Assembly (NCBI GenBank): GCA_003049465.1
Contig: PYSS01000024.1
Coordinates: 298,827 to 362,826 of the forward strand
DNA: 64,000 nt
Source of the DNA: Magnaporthiopsis rhizophila
Taxonomy: Eukaryota > Ascomycota > Sordariomycetes > Magnaporthales > Magnaporthaceae
Direction of reading: 5' to 3'
The notes under the pieces were generated by a model that was not told the origin of the DNA, ran no database searches, and worked only from the letters and a program-made list of their open reading frames with translations. Position 1 is the stretch's first letter. Each line of letters opens with the position of its first letter. A program made the translations under genes and the position numbers. Shown one piece after another: positions 1 through 11,218 of the stretch.

Positions 1-589
1 CGTGCAGCTGAGTACCTCGACCAGGTCACTGGTACGTAGAAAGAAGAGAAAGAAGGAGGTTAACTACAATGGCTGCATCTGGTGGGACGATGACGATAAC
101 TGGTGGTAGATCGCAAGTTGGAACTATGCAAACAAACGTAAGGGCCATCGTGCAACTGTTCCAATCTTGGGTGGTAGTGATGGCCCAGGCGTTTGTGAGA
201 AGAAGAAGAAGAAAAAGAAGCAGGTTAGATCTTTATGGCCTGCCAAGGCACAGCAAAGAGCCAACATTACCTATCCTTCCAGGGCTACCGCCACCGGCAC
301 ATCGAACGTCCTTGCCCTTGTCTTCTTCCTATCTCTTGGTCTTCGCTGGCTCGGCCGTCGGATGTGTGGTGGGCTCCCGAGAGTCTCGGCCGGTCTGTTG
401 CTGGCACTGGGCCCTGTGCCCCCCTCCGACTGGACGGCATCCTAGGAGAGTTAGGTGTCGGGCGTGGCCCAGCAGAATATTCTCTGCTTCGTCCGTGGGG
501 AACCCCTCGCCTCTCTACGGGTCGGAGACTTTACATGGGGATTTGGGGGCGCCGCACGTATGTTGGAACGGACAAGTAGACGGAAGCGG

Positions 590-671
590 CGGCATTATCA
601 CCGCCCTTGGCGTCGCCTTCTTGATAATAATTATCTACCTCATCCTCCGTAGCAAATCGTCTAAAACGTGA
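590..671 (+). other. Possible upstream exon with one membrane segment
   Basis: In the frame of an ATG at 69, bases 590-668 encode one strongly hydrophobic stretch (GGIITALGVAFLIIIIYLIL) followed by a basic tail and a TGA at 669-671. Related fungal proteins often have an N-terminal membrane segment, so this may be part of the gene that follows. I could not find a clean splice path, and the rest of this frame is low in protein-like character. Confidence 0.25.
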
Positions 672-1010
672 TAGCTCTGCTCCAAATGGTCTGGCCCCAT
701 CGCCTCCCTGTTGGCGTCATCGCCAAACACCTGTCCTGCCTCTTCGGGTTCCCAGAATGTCGTGCCATGGCAGTGCCTCTGCCACAGCCCAGAGGTCCGA
801 GAACTCTGTTTCTCTTTGGGGCCTCTCTGTACCTCTGCCGCCAGGAACTTGCCTTCTTTCATCTGCTGTAGGTATGGGTCTTTGAGTCGCAAACGAGGGA
901 CTCGCTGCCACTGATATGGTTGTGCCCAAGACACAGTGCGCACGGCGGCATGCAGGCTGCCAGTCCTACCATGCGTGGGGTACTGCAAGCTAACACCATA
1001 ACGAATCCAG

Positions 1011-2907
1011 CCAGGCCGTCAGGAAGACCGTCTATGTCGGGGCTTCTTGTCCACAGCATCAGCAGGGTGGGAGTTCTGACGCAGCCTCCGCCGATCTCAT
1101 TCCCAGTGTTCCCGCCGCCGACCCCTCAAGTACCGATGTTGCCGGGGTATTCGACGTGTTGCTGCGGTACCAGGATCTGGAGCTTCTCTGGCCTCAGGTT
1201 ATCCGACTATCTGGTTCCCCGGAGGCTGCTTACCACACGGCCGAGACGTTCATCCAACGTTTCTTGGGGGACGCCGTCCTGTTGCCGCGTCCCACAGCCG
1301 GGTATCCCGATGTCCCACAATCGCAATATCAACAACGTATCAGAGTCGACACACGCGCCGAAGCCCTCCGCTTCGTGTTACTGAACAAGGCGGACATAGC
1401 CAAATCGATCTTGGAACTGCACCGACATCTACTCGATCCCGAGTCCGCGCTTGTGTCCGTCAACAAATGGAGCAGCAAGGATATAAATATTTGTTCTGCC
1501 AGGGCTCTGGAAAGGCGGAAGCGTGGCATCACAGCTAAGTTTTTACTTCTACGAGCGCCAATCGTATCAATGCAGTCCGGAACCAAAGACTACGTCCGAC
1601 AGAAATCGCGGTTGAGTCCCATCGTTTACCCCTTCCAGACCCTCCTGGTGCGACTTTCGAACGGCCTGGAGATTTTGGAGCAGAGACGCAGGCCAATACG
1701 AGATGGCGCAAAAAGGATCGAGTGGACTTGTGTGAGTTGTGTTGTACCGTGGGCTGCTAAAACTTGTGGGAAGGCTTGATGTGTTCATTAACTAATTAAT
1801 CGGCTACGTGTTCTTAACAGAGATGTGGAAGAAAGATCTTTGATGACTACGAACCGTCTCATCAAGAGGCTGCTGCCAGCAAGGTGTTCCCGCGCTTGGA
1901 GTACAATCTGAAAGCTTACCCCAGTGTTGCCACAAGCCCCAGCTCCGAATCGTCCGAGGGCTCTGGGTCGGAGACCGCCGCGCAAACCTGGCTTCTCTTT
2001 ATTCCGAGCTTCTTCAAAGCCCTAGCCGTCTCTTTTTCCCCCAGCCTTCCACAACACAACAGCACATCGCCGCTGGACCCTGCCCGACTTGGCGTCTGCC
2101 CACAGCCGGCTGCAACAGACCCAAGAAGAGGCACCCATACATTCCTGCTCCTCTGTCTGCCTTTCATGCGGACCGCGATCAAGCTACTACATCTGGAGAC
2201 TTGCACAATTTACTCGGATCAGGAGTTCTTCCACGCCTTGGCGTACCACTACTGGACATCCAGGGGTCGAACGCGCTGGGCAGGGTTGAGAAGAGTCCGG
2301 TCGTTGAAGTTCGTCGAGGTAAGGGTAGCTACGGAACACCGCCGAGCTAACTAGCTACCGTGTGACATTGCATGGTAATAATTAATACGTTGCTCGGCAC
2401 AACAACAGAAAAAGAAAGGCGAGGCAACAGGCGTGCTAATCCGTTTGCCATATGCTCCTCTAGTTCGAGGTCTTCCAGAGCGAGCTGGTCAACATCCGGC
2501 AGTGCCCCAGCCTGCCCCCAAAGTCCCTATCCGAGTACAGGTACGAGCCCGCACTTACGGTGCCGCCCATCGGTTCAAACCTCCTGACGCACCTGTTCGA
2601 GAACCCGGACCATGCCGACGTGCTGCCCGTCCTTTTTAGCCGGATACCAAAGAAGCTGCACTCGAGACTCACGGCGTGTCGGGTTCAGGGCAGCTCGGTC
2701 GGCTGGGGGATTCAGGTCGACGAGGGGCTGAACTGGCTTGCGCTGCTTGTGTGGGGCAGCGTCGGCTTTGCCGTCTGTCTGGTCGTTGCGGTGGCGTGGA
2801 CGCTGGCTCGGGGCGATGTCCAGGGCGGGTTCGCTGTTGCCTCGTTCTTGCTGGCTTTCCTGGTCTTTTGTGGCGGGGCGGCTCATGCGGAGATGTCGTC
2901 GTGGTGA
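1011..2907 (+). CDS. Conserved fungal membrane protein of unknown function (5' end unresolved)
   Basis: Three exons can be joined: about 1011-1731, 1821-2318 and 2464-2907. The introns are 1732-1820 (GTGAGT...AACAG) and 2319-2463 (GTAAGG...CTCTAG, with a GCTAAT branch site). All joins are phase 0 and the frame ends at TGA 2905-2907. The protein has a helical N-terminal half, a WTC-x-RCGRK-FDDYE motif across intron 1 that resembles a small metal-binding knuckle, and a C-terminal part with GWGI followed by two hydrophobic segments (about 2735-2805 and 2825-2885). This arrangement recalls a large family of uncharacterised Sordariomycete proteins; that likeness is from memory. The N-terminus is not settled: a TAA at 991 blocks the frame upstream. 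A separate hydrophobic run at 593-650 could belong to an upstream exon. No function can be given. Confidence 0.6.
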
Positions 2908-2949
2908 CTGGCCGATATCGAGGTGCTGGGTCGGGCAGGGCAATAAAGA

Positions 2950-3560
2950 GGCTGTTATGGGTAGCTATTTTTTTTTTTTTGTATTTGTTTGTGATTTTCC
3001 CCTTTCTTTTTATACTCCTGATTCTTCGAGCGTCTTTGCTCCCATAACGGATTTTCTCCTTCCTTTAATTCTATACGCCGTAATGGGATGATTTCTTCAA
3101 CTGATTATCCGGCACGATAATTATAACATTTGAAAAAGAAATGGCAAAAGCTTGAACGGACCGTAAGTTTTCTACTAAAAGGGGCCGGTTCGATATGAAT
3201 TATTAAAAGTGCTTTTTTTCATATAAAAGTTAAAAATGAAGGGTTCATTATTTGTTACGAAGGTATAACCTTTACACAATATATAAAACGAAAGTTAAAC
3301 CAATTAAAAGCTTGTGTTAACGAATTGCTTTACGCGTATATCTGTAATTCTTTTGGTACCGGCAACTTTCAGGTGCAAACACATAATTTTTATTTTTTAT
3401 TTTTTAAAAAAAACACGTACTGTCCAACACGCCCAGAGTCTTTATAACCTCTATATGCGTTCCTAATCGTAGGTATTACCAGAGTGAATAAAGAAACGCC
3501 CTAAAGACTAAAATCTCAGTAGAAGGACTCTCGCGTACCGAACGTGCCCCCATTTCCTCA
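2950..3560. other. AT-rich intergenic block
   Basis: This stretch has long T and A runs (for example 2968-2981 and 3386-3413), many TA steps and no open frame of note, in sharp contrast to the GC-rich flanks. It looks like a relic altered by repeat-induced point mutation (RIP) or a plain AT-rich spacer. No transposon protein or terminal repeat is visible. Confidence 0.5.
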
Positions 3561-3573
3561 AGCTGCGAGTCCT

Positions 3574-4905
3574 TCATCCCTCTTTCCACACCAGCACACC
3601 CTCCTCGTACAGCCCTGTAATAATTCCCATGCCCTTATCCACATCCCTGACAGCGGTGCTGCTTGATCCGAATCCGGCGTGGGCGACGTATATGTGCCTC
3701 AGCCCGGCCTCCTCCGTCCACTCACTAACCCAGCTCGGCGCCGACTTTTTAGCTCTGTTGCAGTCGGCCGCTTCCGCTTCGCCCGATCCGTGTAGAGCGT
3801 CCATGCAGACGCGGCGCGCCTCCTTCACCTTATTCAGCGAGCCGGGGTGCGGGTGACCGGCAATGAGGAGCACGCCGCGCTTGTCGACCGAGATGTTGTC
3901 TGGGAAGAAGGGCACGGGGATCTTGCGGAGGAGGAGGAGTTCTCCCCGGGCGCTGCTGCTGTCGGCACCGAGCCGCGAACCGATCTCGTATAGGTAGACG
4001 GCGAGATTGCTTGTGGAGGCTACGGCCAACGTGGTTGTGTTCAGCAGGGCGACGCCATTGGCGAACGGTAGTCTGACGGCCGTGTGGGCTTCGAGCACAG
4101 GCTCTGCTTGGGAGTTCGACTCCAGGGCGAGATCGTCGAGCTTGAGGTACGTGACGCCGGCGAGCGGAGAGGCTAGGTACGTCTCCAGGAACGACAGCCA
4201 GGGGTAGGCGCCCACCGGGAAGAAGTGGTCGTTGGTGACGTACAGTGCGTTCTTCGTGACGGCTGCTATCGAGTTGGGTGAGTAGATCAAGGGGTGGGTG
4301 ATGGTGCGGAGGTATCTGGCGACCGGCGGATCTGCCTCCAGGTCGAGCCTGAAGATCTCGAGGCGGGAGCCGTGTCTGTGGTGGTTGGCGACGAAAAGTC
4401 TGCCGCTCGGGGCGTGGTACTCGATCCCGAGCGGGTGGAAGTCGGCCTCCAACCCGTCCTTGCCGCCGCCATACCCGACCAGCTGGATCTTCTTCAGGGC
4501 GTTGCCCTCGCTTGGCTCGTCGTACCGGTACATGAGCAGGTCTCCGTTGGGCACCAGGTCGCGCTTCTTGGCAAAGGCGCCCATGACCGTGTTCCAACCG
4601 TCCCTACCCCTGTCGCAGCTGAGGATGGCGGCGTGGGTGTGCTCGAGCAGGACGACATCCTCGCAGTTGCGGACCTGGTGCTTCAGTCTCACGCTGCTGG
4701 ATCCAAAGGCGGCGACGGAGGGCAGGCCGCCGTATGGCGGTCCATGGTTGAGGATTGTGGACAGGGCTGGCCATCTTGTCCAAACGATGTACTGCAGGGC
4801 CAGTCCCAGCAGAATGGCAATCTAGAGCGGCGGTTGAGTTAGCTGGTTCGTATCAGTCCCGAAGTTGGTGTCTATGGCGCTTACTATGCTGGCCCTGCCG
4901 GCCAT
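3574..4905 (-). CDS. Paraoxonase/arylesterase-like protein, membrane-anchored
   Basis: Two exons: 4905-4885 (ATG, MAGRASI) and 4821-3574, separated by a 63-base intron (GTAAGC...CTCTAG, 4884-4822), phase 0. The product is about 415 residues. Residues 7-22 form a hydrophobic N-terminal anchor (IAILLGLALQYIVW), as in serum paraoxonases. The body resembles the six-bladed calcium-dependent paraoxonase fold: FHPLGIEY and NHHRHGSRLEIF in the first blades, SPNSIAAV-TKNALYVTNDH in the middle (matching the PON segment carrying metal-binding Asn and Asp), and PDNISVDKRGVLLIAGHP near the C-terminus. Family members hydrolyse lactones, aryl esters or organophosphates; the substrate here is unknown. It would act at a membrane or in the secretory pathway. 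Confidence 0.85.
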
Positions 4906-6890
4906 CTTGACGTAGCTGGCTGGTGGGAGCTGGCTGGGCGATGGCGGCGCGAACAAACGGGAGGGTGGGGCCGGCGAGGATTTGGACCTGACCAGCAGGG
5001 TGGCAGAGACACAAATTAAAACGACGCTTTATTTCGTCCAAACGAGGCGTTAAAGATCGGTCGATGTCGGTGGCTGTGGTGTGCCTGTGTTGCTGAAGGA
5101 GAGAAACGCAAAAAAGCGGTGGATTGGAGTGCCTGGGTTTTTGGCTGGCAGGGTTGAGCCTAGATGGCGTCCGGTCTAGCGGATGGACGCTCCACTCAAT
5201 TGCTCGAGCGTCATATTCACACAACTGTGGACAAATTCACCCTCGGTGTGGTGGACGTTAGCGTGGCAATTACTCAACGCGCGTCATTTTGTTAAGAATC
5301 TGGGAACCAGGGCAGGAGCACCCGGTACTTGTTTGTGAATCGGCAATCGCTGGTGCATTTTGCCAGGTGCTCCTTCCAGGAGAGATCCCGCGTTTCCACC
5401 CACGTTCAGAGTCTTGCCCTCTGCGTATGGCGGTCATGCTTTCTTCAAAATGAAAGAGTCACTGTTGGGACCGCCAAATCGGGAAGATTTTATCAGGTAA
5501 AGATCACAGGAACTCCCAAAGATTATAAGAAATAACCAACAGTTACGCACGCCACATTTTATAGACACAAGAATTGTCTACGACCTCCAACAAAGTGGAA
5601 ATGGACTGTTGAATTGTAATTAGTTTCGGAATAAAATCAGAGATAGTCTTTTGGCCACTTGGAGCAGGCCCACAGGCTAAGAACTGATTAGACTGTCGTA
5701 ACCACACAGTCAACACTCGTTAACAGGCGACCGCACGCTAAACACATAAACGCCCTGTTTCCCCCTTTCTTCTCATTTGGGATCCCAATAGACAATGTTG
5801 CTTCTGCGATTCTGCGATTCCGTCCATAACCTGGACCTCACAATGATGTCTAACAGGCCATCGCAAACTGCAATGGCAGATGCAGTTGCTATGAGCGCGG
5901 CAAACTCCATTGTTGTAACATTTTCTTTTCATCTATTGGTAAGATATACTTATTTGTGAATTTAGGTCCCGCCACTGTGCCGGCCGGGAGCATATAATCC
6001 ATCCTGGAGGTGACGCATGAAAAATGGCTTGTCTTACTTTAAAGCGCTGATAGTAACACGGCACATCGTTGCGCCGCCGGGAAAACGGCTAATGCATGGA
6101 TCTGTGTGGCACAGTCGAGCAAGCTTACTTGGCTCTGGGGGCCAAGCGACCTTGGCCGGGCTGACACGGAGTGAAAAGAAAACGCGGCAGCGGTACTCGG
6201 CTTATACGCCGAATGCAAATCCTGCCAATCTCTTTATATCCGCGTTCCGTTTTGCCGACCTAAAGCACTGGTAAAGTAAATGAGCCATGTCCTTGGAGAC
6301 AAGGTTCATGGCTTGGCTATGGTGGGGACACGGCAGCAGGTCGGGACCGAGTGTTATCGGGACGCGGCCGGAGGCGGGGTTTGGACAGACAGCGGCCCCC
6401 AGAAATGACCACCGCTGTGGGGGCCGCGCCGCCCGGCTCGTTCGGCCTCCCTTTTACGACTTTCCGCATCTGACCACGCCACGCCTATTCCAAATCTCCA
6501 AGTGCCTTTCCCCGCTCACAATCCTCCGTTGTTCTTGTAAGCCGCTGCGTTTGCGGATCCTGTGGCTCTCCGGCAAATGCCGAGCTTACATCTCCTCGAC
6601 ACTGACGATGCAGGGAGCTTTCTGATTTTGCATGAAACGAGCTTATGGCGGCGGCACAAAACTTGCGTGGCCAGCCTCACTTGAAGGATATCTGCAGGGC
6701 CAGCAGCAGCAGCCGGACGACCACAAAGGTAGTATCAACAGTGGACCACGCTATTTGTTAATTAATAATACGGGCAGGAGCGGAATCCTTGGAGACAAGA
6801 CTGACGATGGCTTCAACGACGAGCACCGTCTAGGCCCGAGAATGAGGGAGGCGGGATAGCTGCTTCTTTGCAGAGTCTCACCGACCGTCC
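4906..6890. other. Intergenic region without recognised gene
   Basis: About 2 kb between the divergent paraoxonase-like gene and the secreted-protein gene. Only short open frames with no recognisable domain were seen on either strand. No repeat or transposon protein was recognised. Confidence 0.4.
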
Positions 6891-6893
6891 GGC

Positions 6894-6900
6894 TATAAAA
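6894..6900 (+). promoter_or_regulatory. TATA box of the cysteine-rich secreted protein gene
   Basis: TATAAAA lies 126 bases before the ATG at 7026, followed by a pyrimidine-rich stretch (6920-6950) typical of a fungal transcription start. This suggests a regulated, possibly strongly expressed gene. Confidence 0.6.
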
Positions 6901-7025
6901 CCACGCTTCCCCGAGCTCGTTCCTTATTCATTTCGTTTCCCTCTTCATCGGCATCAGTAGCTGCTCTCCGACGCATCAATCATAGCCACAAGCCCGGACA
7001 AGCCTCGACAGCGACAGTCAACAAG

Positions 7026-7637
7026 ATGCTTTCGCCGACTGCACTCTTCATCTCCTCCCTCAGCCTTGTTGCGGCCTTCAAGGTGCCGGAGGGCCAGGCG
7101 AACGGAGTCTACCGCGCCTACTACAACGCCGAGGGCCAGGAGGTGCACGAGCTCCTCACGCCCGAGATGCTCATCTCGTCGCCGCCCGAGGGCGCCGCCT
7201 CGGTGCTGCAGCGGTCGGCGCCGGCCGTGGCGCCCATGACGCCGCGCTACGCCGGCGACAAGAACCCGCTCCTCTCGAAGCGGCGCGACAACATCTACTG
7301 CGGCTGCGGCTTCACGCTCGACCCGGGCGACTGCGACGCCGTCGTGGCCAACCTCAAGGCGCAGTTCGGCTCGGGCTACACCTTCATCCAGCCGCGCATG
7401 TCGTACTACTCCATCATGGGCCGCTCTGTCGTCGCCTTTGTCTGCAACTACTCGGGCAGCGCCTACCTCGGCGTCTCGGCCCAGACCTACGGCGAGTGGC
7501 TGGTCGTCATCACGGCCGAGTGCGGCCGGTACATCGCCGGGTCCGAGGGCACCCCCGGCTCCTCGTCCCAGGGCTACATGAGGTCCGGCAGCGACTTTTG
7601 CGCCAACGCCCTGACCTCGCCCGCCCACCACTGCTGA
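7026..7637 (+). CDS. Small secreted cysteine-rich protein with Kex2-like site (effector candidate)
   Basis: Single exon of 203 residues; the ATG sits in a good context (caacaagATG) after a TATA box. Residues 1-17 are a clear signal peptide (MLSPTALFISSLSLVAA). A pro-region of about 70 residues follows and ends in a dibasic KRR site, suggesting Kex2 processing. The mature part then holds seven cysteines: CGC, GDC, FVC, AEC, DFC and the C-terminal HHC. No known domain was recognised. The design (signal peptide, pro-region, Kex2 site, compact Cys-rich domain) is common to secreted fungal effectors, antifungal proteins and cell-wall proteins; which applies cannot be told from sequence alone. An odd cysteine count leaves one residue free or available for a dimer. 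Confidence 0.8.
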   Translation: MLSPTALFISSLSLVAAFKVPEGQANGVYRAYYNAEGQEVHELLTPEMLISSPPEGAASVLQRSAPAVAPMTPRYAGDKNPLLSKRRDNIYCGCGFTLDPGDCDAVVANLKAQFGSGYTFIQPRMSYYSIMGRSVVAFVCNYSGSAYLGVSAQTYGEWLVVITAECGRYIAGSEGTPGSSSQGYMRSGSDFCANALTSPAHHC

Positions 7638-8172
7638 TCGCCAGGCTTAGCACTTCCAGCCGGCGAGGAGCAGGCTGGCTCTTGATGGAGCCTGCTCCGG
7701 TCATCTTAGATGCAGGCCTCCCGAAGCCCGTTCCTTCAGCATTGCCGCCACGCAACCGCTCCGCAGAGAGTCGCTGGGTACCAAGGATTGACGATGCCGG
7801 AATGGCCCCTCACTTGCAGTTACTGCATTTGGAAAGGTTGGCAGGGGAAAGGGACTTGTGGTGATTTCTCTCCAACTAATTAAGTAGCAAATAAACTCTT
7901 CACTAGTCTTGAACGAGACTTAAAAAATTGGGCTGGCTCGTATGCACTTGCGGACTTAGTGCAAGGTAGAGGTGCATGCAGTAGACGTAGTTGATCTATC
8001 TCAAAAGAACTATCAGGAGATGTTGACAGTAGGAGACTCCCCGATTAACGCGCACCGGTCCTGATACCGTAGATCCCCCACGTGTGTCCGTTCCTTTGCG
8101 ACAGAAAAGCTCATCACCTCGGGGACTTCTCGGGGAGGATCAGTTTCTGGGATGAGACAGCAATGCGCGTCT

Positions 8173-8550
8173 CCGAGTGCATCCGTCTATCCGATACGAC
8201 TCAGATGAAATGTAGGTGCAGGGTAGGTCGGGTGCGAATTTGACTCGGCGAAATTCTTGCTGGACGCGGTGAAATGGTACAGGGTAGGTCGGCCTCCGAG
8301 TGCATCCATCTATCCGACACCACTGAGATGAAATAGTTGGGTGGCATCGGCTCCGTCATGGGGACGGTGAACTCCGCCAGATGTTCGTTGGTTTCCGACT
8401 GCGGGTAATCCTTGCGCAGGATATACTGGTCGTGGAACAGGATGTCCCCGCCGTCGCAGTCCCCGACGGTGACCCAGAAGCTCTCGGCGATACCGTGGAG
8501 GTCGTCGTCCCACTCGAACTTCGGGCTGATGGTCAACTCCCTTCGTAGCT
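8173..8550 (-). pseudogene. BRR2: Fragment of pre-mRNA-splicing helicase BRR2 (Sec63/FN3 tail) with duplicated end
   Basis: On the minus strand 8550-8283 encodes LRRELTISPKFEWDDDLHG..ESFWV..., then ILFHDQYILRKDY, then PPNYFISVVSDRWMHSE. This matches the beta-sandwich (FN3) part of the C-terminal Sec63 module of the U5 snRNP helicase BRR2, and fits BRR2 better than the related SLH1/ASCC3. A splice-acceptor-like ttgttcag lies just before the first residue, so the fragment appears to begin at an old exon border. It runs out after HSE where BRR2 would continue for hundreds of residues. The last roughly 40 bases are repeated, with changes including a stop, at 8173-8213. There is no helicase domain nearby. 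It is a gene fragment, not a gene. Confidence 0.8.
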
Positions 8551-8559
8551 GAACAAGTC

Positions 8560-11210
8560 AAAAGATACATGTCAGCGTCGGTCTCCAACAGTCAACAGAA
8601 TCTGGAACGGAGGAATCATTACTCACTACAGCGGAGCTCAGATAATTAGAGTTACTCCACCTCCTCATTCGCGGGCCGCGAGGCTTGGTCTGGAGATTGA
8701 TTTCAAGCAACTATTTAACACTTGAAATGGATAAGGTCCAGGAGCGCCGTAATTTTACCCATTGCAAGCCCAAATTAGCGGAGATAATCTCGGGATCATT
8801 CGCAGCAGTAGCCTTGAACCGCTAGAGCCTGACATGTTATCGTTAGAAAAGCTTGGCAGATTGAAAAACCGGTAATCGCTGGCTTGGAAAAAGACTCGGC
8901 GCAGGTGGTTGTTAGGGGATATATCGATAAAAATAAAAAAATGAAGCATTGGACGAACATACGTAGGTTGGCGCCTTATCATCTCCATGCTGGCAAAAAG
9001 GTTTGCGCCCTGTCATCGCCATGTTGGTGGAAGCCATTGGGAAAAAAATGGGGATGGTAAAAATAGGTGCCGTTGGAAAGAGAATCCCAATGAATAAGGC
9101 GGCCAAAAGAAGGTGAACACGCATTTTTTATTTTGGTGCGCCTGACGCGAGAAGAATAATTAGAAACAAGAAAAGATTTAGGACGCCGCAATGGAGCAGA
9201 GGGTACGCAGGACTTGTGAGTGACCCACCTAGAGCGACCTCCAGGTACTCTTTCCCTCTGAATATGGAAGCCAATGGAAGAGTTCGCAGACCTTCAGCTG
9301 CTATGGCAGGAGGAGCTCCCGCGTAAAGGGCGCGTGTATCTGGGAGTGGGGGTCCTGGGATGTGGGAAGGGAAGGTGCGACGGGCGGGCAGGAGTGGAAG
9401 GGGAAGTAAGAGAAAATAAGGCCGATGAGGTGCCGCACTGGTTAACTGGGCCCAAAATGGATACCCGTGGGCCTTTAAACCAGATATTTCTATGCATATG
9501 TGTTATGGTGTTGCGTCGTCAAGTTCCTTGTATAACGTTGGGGGCAGCGTTAAAAAAAATCATCGAGGTTTCATCATGTTGAACCCACTACAGACAACGA
9601 TATTTGAGTAACTCCAACAGTCTCCCCATAATGCCCTTTTTTTCTACTTTGCTTGGGCAAATACTTTACGGCCACTTGCTAAACTGCATCCTTAGGCTTT
9701 GCGTCGACGCCAAACAGAAAGCGGAAGTCTGGTGGTGGCCGGCCATCCAGCAGATCGAAGCGCGGAAGACGAGGTGGGTACAGGACCACAGGTTAGAAAG
9801 ACGGGCCAGGCAACTGTGTAAACTATTTAACTAATTCTCTTGAAGACTATGCGTGCCCCAGACAGGTTCCAATCACGTCATCCCCTGTTCAGAGACCAAG
9901 AAGACCGTCCCGCAGCGGGCGCTCTGGTCACCAACTTCGGACCACAGACGCCGTCAACGTAGTGGACAACGGTGTCACGCAAGCAAAATTCCCGGAGTCA
10001 CTACTGGGGCCGGTTGTCGGGACTTGGGGCCCCTACCTAGACCGAGAGCGACGAGGGCAGGGGGTTCACACACCTGAGGAGACGCGCCTAGGGAGGGATC
10101 TTCTCGCGAAAAGCCGCACCATCCCCTCAACCTTCGAAGCAAGGCAACGCGGAACATTGGTTGGTTGGAACATGGAGAGGCTGTCGGAGAGCCCCTTGCA
10201 ACCAGACAGGATATCCTAGGGGGCGAGCCCCAACCAACAGACTACTCCATCCATCCCCTGGCTCTCGGAGGCTCAAGGCGGCGCAGAGGCCCGGGCCCGG
10301 ACCTAGACACGCACATTGCAAGACCAAGGAAGTGTATCCAGAGGCCTCTACACGCTTGGATGTGGTACTAAACGGATTGCTTGCGTATGACGGGACCACC
10401 GACAAGACACCAGGTCACCGAAGCTCGACCCTGGGATGGTCCGTTTCTCATGCAAAGGAGCACGCCAACGTGGCGTACCAGAGGACAAGGGCGCCGGTCA
10501 GCACGCGGAGATAGGGGAATATATGCGCCGTATGCTCCCCGAGGAAAGTCTGGTTACATGCATCCAGGCAGTGGATGCTCGGTACCAGCTCCCAGTTTTC
10601 TCCTGTGTCAGGGAGGCTCAATCGGGATACATGCACATCCATCGCAACGTCGCGACCCTTGGTCAGCCATGTGGCAGCTATAAATAGGCAGGCAGGCCCG
10701 CCGCCCAACCGTCTCTAGTCCAAGTCTGGTGACGATGCGGGCCGTGTAATGGCGATGGTGGACGAGGTGGGATATATTGGCAGCTGGTCTCCGTGCCAAG
10801 CTGCCGTATCCGGGCAAGTCGTGAACTTTTTCGCGTGGGGAGCTAATTAACCTACATGCCCAAATTGCTTCTGCCGCGGCTAATATCGCAACCAGGGTCG
10901 ACGTCGGACTGGGTGCAGCTCTCCAAAAATTTGGCATCTGTGGGCCCGTCTTGAACCGAGGAGCCAGCTTTGGTCAGCTCGTGTTTCTTTTTTTGGGAAC
11001 ACCTCGCTGTCGTCATAAATGGCTTGTCGATGCCGCCTCCGACGCGAGGTCTGCTAGGGGATCTATAGCTAAGCAAGACCTGATTGCCTTTTGTCCCTTG
11101 CCCTTGCTAACAGCCGCAGGAAGCGGACGCGTCGCACCCACCGGGTCATTGAACTTTGGCCGCTTCGGAAGCCCTCACCTTTGCTGGTGTTGACCCAACC
11201 CATCCCCACG
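8560..11210. other. Intergenic region without recognised gene
   Basis: About 2.6 kb of mixed composition with only short, unconvincing frames on both strands. 8900-9200 is AT-richer and 10000-10700 GC-richer. No transposase, reverse transcriptase or terminal repeat was recognised. Confidence 0.4.
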
Positions 11211-11218
11211 CGTTCAAT

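Noticed and set aside
199..222. A nuclear-localisation-like RRRRRKRKR stretch in the frame from 69
   Set aside because: It is encoded by a gaagaa microsatellite, so it is likely chance.
69..671. A 200-codon frame from ATG 69 as an independent gene
   Set aside because: Only its last 27 codons look protein-like (a membrane segment); the rest is low-complexity and Arg/Cys/Pro-rich, so it is kept only as a possible exon.
3830..4597. A 255-codon minus-strand frame overlapping the paraoxonase-like gene
   Set aside because: Arg/Pro/His-rich shadow of the true frame with no protein-like features.
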